Origin: an uncultured Eubacterium sp.
Lineage (GTDB): Bacteria; Bacillota; Clostridia; Lachnospirales; Lachnospiraceae
Length of the DNA stretch: 11,857 bases
Assembly (NCBI GenBank): GCA_937915825.1
Contig: CALGGT010000039.1
Span: 1 to 11,857 of the forward strand
Reading direction: 5' to 3'
Below, one piece after another: positions 7,235 through 11,857 of this stretch. The notes under the pieces were generated by a model, which made no database searches, had not been told where the DNA came from, and was given only the letters and a program-made list of their open reading frames with translations. Position 1 is the stretch's first letter. The number at the start of each line of letters is the position of its first letter. The translations under genes and the position numbers were made by a program.

Positions 7235-8164
7235 TTATTCGGATAAAGCATTCTGTAATAAATCTTCTTTCATAACTATGGTTGCTTGTCTGGCTGCCTC
7301 TGCATATCCCTCTTCTCCCCATTCCCTGTATTCCGGCTTTTTATAGGCCGCAATAATACCACGGGAGGAATTCACGATGGCTCCTAAGCCATCTTCGTTA
7401 AAATAGGGTTTCAGGTCTTTGGCCGTGGCGCCTTGAGCCCCGTAACCGGGCACTAAGATAAAGGTTTTGGGCATAATCTTTCTCAAAACCTCCCCCATCT
7501 TTGGATAGGTCGCTCCTACCACGGCACCGATGTAGCTGTATCCGCTTTCTCCCATACATTCTTCTCCCCACTGAGCTACGTGTTGTCCCACCAATTCATA
7601 CAACGGCTTCCCATCTACCAACTGATCCTGAAATTCCCCGCTGGAGGGATTGGACGTCTTAACAAGAATGAACATTCCCTTCTTCTCTTCCTTACAAACA
7701 TCCATAAAAGGCTGGATTCCATCGATGCCCAAATAGGGATTCACCGTGATAAAATCCTCATCGAAGCCACGGCAAACGGTATTTTGAATGGTTACATGCC
7801 CCAGATGTCCATTGGCATAAGCCTTGGATGTGGAACCAATGTCACCTCTTTTCACGTCTCCGATCACGACCAGTCCCTTTTCCTTGGCGTATTTCGTTGT
7901 CTTCTGAAAAGCTTCCAGGCCGGGCAGGCCAAATTGCTCATACATGGCGATCTGGGGTTTGACCGCCGGTACCAGGTCTGCCACGGCATCGATCAATCCT
8001 TTGTTGTATTGATAAATCGCATCGCCGGCAGCCTCTAAGGTTTCGCCGTATTTTTTGATGCTTTCTTCTAACAGGAAGGAGGGCACATAATCTAACATGG
8101 GATCCAACCCTACCACGATCGGCGCTTCCTTCTTCTTAATCTCTTGAATTAGATATTGAATCAT
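7235..8164 (-). CDS. pyrF: Orotidine 5'-phosphate decarboxylase, type 2
   Basis: Converts OMP to UMP, the last step of de novo pyrimidine synthesis. The 309-aa length and motifs fit the longer type 2 OMP decarboxylases: GLDPML (19-24), VKPQIAMYEQFG (68-79), the catalytic DVKRGDIGSTSKAYA with D103, K105 and D108, VNPYLG, and the phosphate-binding VPGYGAQG. The start at 8164 has AAAGGA about 10 nt upstream and a GAGG directly touching the ATG; the former is the more plausible ribosome site. The asd stop is 33 nt upstream with no terminator visible between, so read-through from asd is likely. It heads the tight cluster pyrF-lipoprotein-pyrK-pyrD-kinase-regulator. Confidence 0.96.
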   Translation of the reverse strand: MIQYLIQEIKKKEAPIVVGLDPMLDYVPSFLLEESIKKYGETLEAAGDAIYQYNKGLIDAVADLVPAVKPQIAMYEQFGLPGLEAFQKTTKYAKEKGLVVIGDVKRGDIGSTSKAYANGHLGHVTIQNTVCRGFDEDFITVNPYLGIDGIQPFMDVCKEEKKGMFILVKTSNPSSGEFQDQLVDGKPLYELVGQHVAQWGEECMGESGYSYIGAVVGATYPKMGEVLRKIMPKTFILVPGYGAQGATAKDLKPYFNEDGLGAIVNSSRGIIAAYKKPEYREWGEEGYAEAARQATIVMKEDLLQNALSE

Positions 8165-8197
8165 CCTCGTAAGATCCTTTCGTATGATTTGTTCCGA

Positions 8198-9283
8198 TTA
8201 TTTTTTCTCAATATATCCTTGTTTCACCAACAATTCCGCGATCAAAACGCCACCGCCGGCAGCACCGCGAATGGTATTATGGGAAAGACCTACGAACTTC
8301 CAGTCAAAGTGAACATCCTCGCGCAAACGTCCGATGCTGACTCCGTAACCCCTTTCATAATCCACATCCAATGCCACCTGAGGACGATCGTCGTCGGTTA
8401 AATATTGAATGAACTGCTTCGGTGCGCTGGGAAGATCTAATTCCTGGGGAAGTCCCTTGAATTCCTCCAATGCCTGGATCAACTCTTCCTTGGTTGCTTT
8501 CTTGTTAAAGTTTACAAAGGCGGCTGCCGTATGGCCGTTCAATACCGGCACACGAATGCATTGGGTGGTGATCAGGGGTGCTTCTGCCTTTACGATCTGA
8601 CCATTTTCCAAATGACCGAAGATCCGTAAAGGTTCCTGCTCACTCTTTTCTTCCTCACCACCAATATAAGGAATAATATTCCCTTCCATTTCCGGCCAAT
8701 CCTTAAACGTTTTTCCGGCACCGGAAATGGCCTGATACGTGGTTGCTACTACAAGTGTAGGCTCAAACTTCTTCCAGGCTGCCAAAGCCGGTGTATAGCT
8801 TTGAATGGAGCAGTTGGGTTTTACCACGATAAATCCTTTCTGGGTTCCCAATCTCTTCTTCTGATAATCCAACACATCCAAATGCTCCGGGTTGATCTCC
8901 GGAACGACCATGGGTACGTCCGGCGTCCAACGATGGGCGCTGTTATTGGAAACAACCGGTGTCTCCGTCTTCGCGTACGCTTCTTCGATGGCGCGGATTT
9001 CTTCTTTTGTCATATCCACGGCGCTGAATACGAAGTCCACATCTTTGCTAACTTCTTCTACTTCATTTACATTTTTTACGATGATATTTTTTACATTCTC
9101 CGGCATGGGGGTCGTCATCTTCCAACGATCTGCCACGGCCTTCTCATAAGTTTGACCGGCACTTCTGGGGCTGGCTGCGATCGCAACCACCTCAAACCAG
9201 GGGTGATTTTCCAATAAGGAAATAAAACGCTGTCCCACCATTCCCGTACCACCAAGGATACCTACTTTAAATTTCTCACTCAT
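8198..9283 (-). CDS. asd: Aspartate-semialdehyde dehydrogenase
   Basis: NADPH-dependent enzyme reducing aspartyl phosphate to aspartate semialdehyde, the branch point to lysine and diaminopimelate (cell wall), threonine and methionine. The 361-aa protein has the nucleotide-binding GILGGTGMVGQRF (8-20), the catalytic cysteine C158 in VKPNCSIQSY, and H251 in LNGHTAAAF. The length and the Q-S-Y after the cysteine resemble the archaeal/fungal-type branch rather than the classic E. coli form; this sub-classification is from memory. GGAGG 9-10 nt before the ATG supports the start. uppP ends 61 nt upstream, and no terminator or convincing promoter is seen in that gap. Confidence 0.96.
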   Translation of the reverse strand: MSEKFKVGILGGTGMVGQRFISLLENHPWFEVVAIAASPRSAGQTYEKAVADRWKMTTPMPENVKNIIVKNVNEVEEVSKDVDFVFSAVDMTKEEIRAIEEAYAKTETPVVSNNSAHRWTPDVPMVVPEINPEHLDVLDYQKKRLGTQKGFIVVKPNCSIQSYTPALAAWKKFEPTLVVATTYQAISGAGKTFKDWPEMEGNIIPYIGGEEEKSEQEPLRIFGHLENGQIVKAEAPLITTQCIRVPVLNGHTAAAFVNFNKKATKEELIQALEEFKGLPQELDLPSAPKQFIQYLTDDDRPQVALDVDYERGYGVSIGRLREDVHFDWKFVGLSHNTIRGAAGGGVLIAELLVKQGYIEKK

Positions 9284-9344
9284 CTTTCTTTCCTCCTATA
9301 AATAAATATGATAGTGTTTCCATAAACGACTGTATCGCCTCGCC

Positions 9345-10199
9345 TTAATAAGCAACGGCTCCCGTGATTCCAAAGTACAACAACACAATCACGCCTAATA
9401 CAATACGATAAATCCCAAACGCTTTGAAATCGTGCTTTCGCACGTAATTAACCAGAAATTTAATGGCAAACATGGATACTAAGAACGCTACGATCATTCC
9501 CACCAACAAGGTAACAATCTCCATCGGGCCATAATGCAATCCGTGGACCACGCTTTTTATGATCTTTAAAAAGCTGGCTCCGAACATGGCCGGAATCGCC
9601 AGGTAAAAGGTAAATTCCGTAGCCGTCGCCCGGGACACGCCTAAGATCAGGGCTCCGATGATCGTAGCTCCCGAACGGGATGTCCCCGGTACGATCGCCG
9701 CCAATAACTGGAAGACTCCAATCAGTAACGCGACCTGATACGTTAACTGAGATACATCATTAACATATGGTTTTCTTCCTTCGTTTAAACGCTCCACAAG
9801 GATAAATAAAATACCGTAGACGATCAATGCCCCCGCCACAACAATGGGATTATAGAATAAAGCATCGATCACATCATCGAACAACACGCCTACCACCGCG
9901 GCCGGAATGGTCGCAAGGATGATCTTGAGCCACATTTGAAGAATATCCGGCTCCACAAACGGCTCTCCTTCTTCTCTTTTAAAACGGAAGGGCCATATTT
10001 TATTCCAAAATAATACGACAACGGCCAGAATGGCACCCAATTGTACGACAACTAAAAACATTTCCGAAAAATCACTGTTGGAGAACTTCAAAAACTGGTT
10101 CACCAAGATCATATGACCGGTGCTGCTGATCGGCAACCACTCGGTAATCCCCTCTACTATGCCCAAAACAAAGGCGACAAAAACGTCGAACAAACCCAT
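9345..10199 (-). CDS. uppP: Undecaprenyl-diphosphatase (BacA family)
   Basis: Integral membrane phosphatase that converts undecaprenyl diphosphate to the monophosphate, recycling the lipid carrier for peptidoglycan and other envelope polymers; overproduction gives bacitracin resistance in known members. The 284-aa protein has the two family motifs: GIVEGITEWLPISSTGH (13-29, with E16, E20 and H29) and PGTSRSGAT (171-179, with R175). Several hydrophobic segments are spread along its length. AAGGAGG 7 nt before the ATG supports the start. It is divergent from the plus-strand membrane protein gene, which may also act on envelope lipids. Confidence 0.97.
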   Translation of the reverse strand: MGLFDVFVAFVLGIVEGITEWLPISSTGHMILVNQFLKFSNSDFSEMFLVVVQLGAILAVVVLFWNKIWPFRFKREEGEPFVEPDILQMWLKIILATIPAAVVGVLFDDVIDALFYNPIVVAGALIVYGILFILVERLNEGRKPYVNDVSQLTYQVALLIGVFQLLAAIVPGTSRSGATIIGALILGVSRATATEFTFYLAIPAMFGASFLKIIKSVVHGLHYGPMEIVTLLVGMIVAFLVSMFAIKFLVNYVRKHDFKAFGIYRIVLGVIVLLYFGITGAVAY

Positions 10200-10237
10200 G
10201 TTTTTTCCTCCTTACTTTATTTTGCTCTTTCCATCTT

Positions 10238-10243
10238 ATCATA
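10238..10243 (-). promoter_or_regulatory. Possible -10 element for uppP
   Basis: TATGAT matches TATAAT at five of six positions and lies about 40 nt before the uppP start codon, ahead of its ribosome site. I could not find a good -35 hexamer at 16-18 nt, so the assignment is tentative. Confidence 0.3.
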
Positions 10244-10287
10244 ATTCATCATGCAAAACAAGATAAAAGAATATTTTTCTGGAATCG

Positions 10288-10316
10288 TTGCAATCTGCTC
10301 CAACCTGTTGTACAAT
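10288..10316 (+). promoter_or_regulatory. Sigma-A promoter of the plus-strand membrane protein gene
   Basis: TTGCAA (10288-10293) and TACAAT (10311-10316) are separated by exactly 17 nt. The -10 matches five of six positions and the -35 four of six. Transcription would begin near 10323, giving a leader of about 26 nt to the TTG start at 10349. Confidence 0.7.
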
Positions 10317-10334
10317 AAAGATATTGTTTGAATC

Positions 10335-10340
10335 GGGAGG
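10335..10340 (+). promoter_or_regulatory. Ribosome binding site that decides a TTG start
   Basis: GGGAGG lies 8 nt before the TTG at 10349. The other candidate TTG at 10328 is upstream of this site and almost at the predicted transcription start, so 10349 is the better start. Confidence 0.75.
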
Positions 10341-10348
10341 TTGATCCT

Positions 10349-11395
10349 TTGAATAGAAAGAATCTCTATCAATATCTCTTTCATTTTCTTTTTTTAAGTA
10401 TTTTATTCAGTTTAACCGCCTGGGTTATCTTAAAGGATCAGGATTTTAACGAGATTATGAATGTTCTTCGCAGTGTGCCTGTTTCCTTTATTTTCCTGGG
10501 CTTTTTGATCATGATCGTCGTGACCCTTTTGGAAGCAACGATCACCAAACACCTTTTTTCCACCATAAAAATCAACGTATCCCTTTGGGATTGCATCGCC
10601 TATACCGTCATCGGTTATTTCTTCTGCTATATTACCCCTTCCGCTTCCGGCGGACAGCCGATGCAGCTCTATTATATGAAGAAGAAACATATTCCGATCC
10701 ACAAGGGGTCCATGGTTCTTATGTTGATCAGCGTGCAGCATAAACTGATCCTGGTCCTGGTCGGTCTTTATCTGGTCACCATGGACTTTGGAGACTTTAT
10801 CCACATGTTCCCGGAAATTCGTCTTTATATTTACATCGGTCTGGCCGCGAATATTTTAAGCGTTACGATTTTTGCTCTTTTCATCTTCGTTCCGGATACA
10901 GCGATCTTCCTGGTACGAGGGATCTATGGAGCCCTGACCAAGATCCACCTGATGAAGGATAAGGAATCCCGCCGCAAAAACATGGAAGAATTGATTCTAA
11001 ATTACCGGGATACCTCCACTTATTTACACGATCATAAGGCTTCGATCCTGATCACCACTTTGATTTCCAGCATTCAAAGATGTGGCGTATTCTTCGTCAC
11101 CTATATCGTATATCGAAGCTTTGGTCTTACGGAATATGGACCCTTTCACATTACGTTCTATCAATCCATCGTAAACCTTTCCTCGGATCTTATGCCGTTG
11201 CCTGGCGCCGTAGGGATTCATGAACGTGTGTTCTTTTTATTATTCCGCCCGGTGTTCGGCACCAGTCAGTTATGCCTGTCCGGCATGTTGTTAAGCCGGG
11301 GCATCACCTATTATCTGATGCTTGTATTCTGCGGCGTTATCACCGTCATTGCGCATTTTATTTATACGCTTCCCGAGAAAAAAGCACAAAAATAA
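10349..11395 (+). CDS. Lysylphosphatidylglycerol synthase/flippase TM-region family protein (UPF0104-like)
   Basis: Polytopic membrane protein of 348 aa if read from the TTG at 10349. It has about seven or eight hydrophobic segments; the first (about 10-28) is followed by a short loop, and a longer charged loop (KDKESRRKNMEE, about 203-214) sits mid-protein. Family signatures are PSASGGQP (97-104) and PLPGAVGIHE (283-292), which occur in the MprF flippase domain and YbhN/AglD-like proteins. The soluble aminoacyl-transferase domain of full MprF is absent, so it is unlikely to make lysyl-phosphatidylglycerol itself. Lipid translocation or a related envelope role is inferred from the family. It is a lone plus-strand gene with its own promoter, divergent from uppP; no terminator is seen right after its stop. 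Confidence 0.88.
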   Translation: MNRKNLYQYLFHFLFLSILFSLTAWVILKDQDFNEIMNVLRSVPVSFIFLGFLIMIVVTLLEATITKHLFSTIKINVSLWDCIAYTVIGYFFCYITPSASGGQPMQLYYMKKKHIPIHKGSMVLMLISVQHKLILVLVGLYLVTMDFGDFIHMFPEIRLYIYIGLAANILSVTIFALFIFVPDTAIFLVRGIYGALTKIHLMKDKESRRKNMEELILNYRDTSTYLHDHKASILITTLISSIQRCGVFFVTYIVYRSFGLTEYGPFHITFYQSIVNLSSDLMPLPGAVGIHERVFFLLFRPVFGTSQLCLSGMLLSRGITYYLMLVFCGVITVIAHFIYTLPEKKAQK

Positions 11396-11454
11396 TCCCA
11401 TTGCAAACATGCGCGGCACCCCACCCCATTCAATCCTATTAACGTATTGGAAAC

Positions 11455-11505
11455 AAAAAAATACCACCTGCCGGACAACCGTTATAGTTGTCCATACTGG
11501 TGGTA
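11455..11505 (-). terminator. Rho-independent terminator of the tRNA operon
   Basis: A two-tier hairpin has an outer 7-bp stem (11462-11468 with 11499-11505) and an inner 7-bp stem (11473-11479 with 11487-11493), separated by a small internal loop. On the minus strand it is followed by seven T residues (11461-11455). It starts 6 nt after the tRNA-Leu 3' end. No T-tract follows on the plus strand, so it does not serve the membrane protein gene. Confidence 0.85.
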
Positions 11506-11510
11506 GATCA

Positions 11511-11596
11511 TGCTGGTGGCCGGGCTCGAACCGGCACGGGTGTCACCACCCACAGGATTTTAAGTCCTGGGCGTCTGCCAATTCCGCCACACCAGC
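11511..11596 (-). tRNA. tRNA-Leu (anticodon TAA)
   Basis: An 86-nt class II tRNA on the minus strand. The acceptor stem GCTGGTG pairs with CACCAGC with discriminator A. The anticodon stem CAGGA/TCCTG holds loop CTTAAAA, giving anticodon TAA at 11562-11560. There is a long variable arm, and the T arm is GCCGG-TTCGAGC-CCGGC. CCA is not encoded (the next bases are TGA). It is the last tRNA before the terminator. Confidence 0.96.
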
Positions 11597-11614
11597 AACT
11601 ATTCACTTCCATCG

Positions 11615-11665
11615 AAGGATCCAAAGGATCTGAAGGATCTTACATCCGGATCTTACATACGGATC
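11615..11665. repeat. Compound short tandem repeats in the tRNA-Asp/tRNA-Leu spacer
   Basis: GGATC occurs at 11617, 11626, 11635, 11648 and 11661, and again at 11690. The first three copies are spaced 9 nt apart in a unit of the form AAGGATCT. The next two lie in 13-nt units TTACATCCGGATC and TTACATACGGATC, which differ at one base. The block lies in the transcribed spacer between two tRNAs. No coding frame or hairpin explains it. Confidence 0.75.
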
Positions 11666-11707
11666 TTGCATGAATACATCCGAATATTGGGATCTTTCAA
11701 CGGTTAA

Positions 11708-11781
11708 CGACTCAGGAGGGACTCGAACCCTTGACCTCCGCCGTGACAGGGCGGCGCTCTAACCAACTGAGCTACTGAGCC
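11708..11781 (-). tRNA. tRNA-Asp (anticodon GTC)
   Basis: A 74-nt tRNA on the minus strand. The acceptor stem GGCTCAG pairs with CTGAGTC (one G-T pair) with discriminator G, as expected for Asp. The D arm is GCTC...GAGC. The anticodon stem CCGCC/GGCGG holds loop CTGTCAC, giving GTC. The T arm is AAGGG-TTCGAGT-CCCTC, whose outermost pair is an A-C mismatch. CCA is not encoded. It lies 11 nt downstream of the tRNA-Met gene, in the same operon. Confidence 0.96.
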
Positions 11782-11792
11782 ACTTTTGATCG

Positions 11793-11857
11793 TGGACCCT
11801 CGGGGACTCGAACCCCGGACCGTCCGGTTATGAGCCGGATGCTCTAACCAACTGAGC
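11793..11857 (-). tRNA. tRNA-Met (anticodon CAT), 5' end cut by the window edge
   Basis: The visible 65 nt begin at the D stem (GCTC...GAGC) and include anticodon stem TCCGG/CCGGA with loop CTCATAA (anticodon CAT), T arm CCGGG-TTCGAGT-CCCGA region and discriminator A at 11793. About nine 5' bases lie beyond the window. The anticodon stem lacks the three G-C pairs of initiator tRNA, so it is elongator Met; a CAT-anticodon tRNA-Ile that is modified to lysidine cannot be fully excluded. CCA is not encoded. Confidence 0.9.

Noticed and set aside
8165..8197. PyrR-type attenuator before the pyr genes
   Set aside because: The gap between asd and pyrF is only 33 nt and holds no anti-terminator/terminator pair.
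10328..11395. Upstream TTG at 10328 as start of the membrane protein
   Set aside because: It lies ahead of the GGGAGG site and almost at the predicted transcription start; the TTG at 10349 is correctly spaced.

Overview
The window looks like ordinary chromosome from an anaerobic, low-to-moderate-GC member of the Firmicutes, most likely class Clostridia and plausibly Lachnospiraceae. The grounds are a pyruvate formate-lyase, an NAD-linked (class 1B) dihydroorotate dehydrogenase made of PyrD plus PyrK, strong GGAGG-type ribosome binding sites, occasional GTG and TTG starts, and tRNA genes without an encoded CCA. The genus cannot be fixed from the sequence alone. No phage, insertion sequence, CRISPR array or defence module is visible.

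Layout: almost everything is on the minus strand, so transcription runs from high to low coordinates. At the right edge is a tRNA operon (Met-CAT cut by the window end, Asp-GTC, Leu-TAA) closed by a rho-independent terminator near 11455-11505. Its Asp-Leu spacer holds short tandem GGATC repeats. A single plus-strand gene (10349-11395) encodes a polytopic protein of the lysylphosphatidylglycerol flippase/UPF0104 type. It diverges from uppP (undecaprenyl-diphosphatase) across about 150 bp that contains a good sigma-A promoter for the plus-strand gene.

From uppP leftward come asd (lysine/threonine/methionine and cell-wall precursor supply), pyrF, a lipoprotein, pyrK, pyrD, a PfkB-family sugar kinase (probably KDG kinase) and a Crp/Fnr-type regulator. 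From pyrF to the regulator the gaps are only 3-18 nt, so these six genes probably form one polycistron, possibly starting at asd (33 nt gap). The pyr genes supply the last decarboxylation of UMP synthesis and the dihydroorotate oxidation step; pyrB, pyrC and pyrE are not in the window.

pflB follows the regulator after a 130-nt gap that contains a perfect TTGAT-N4-ATCAA palindrome. The regulator carries an N-terminal cysteine cluster and an FNR-type recognition helix (E-x-x-S-R), so an oxygen- or redox-responsive FNR-like protein controlling the neighbouring pflB is the most informative inference here. pflB ends at a strong terminator (276-315). Beyond it, bases 1-275 hold a possible promoter and leader and perhaps the first 20 codons of another minus-strand gene running off the window.

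Overall this is mostly conserved housekeeping and fermentation DNA. The points worth a second look are the Fnr/pflB regulatory pair, the mixed operon content and the tRNA-spacer repeats. I do not see convincing evidence for an undescribed system.
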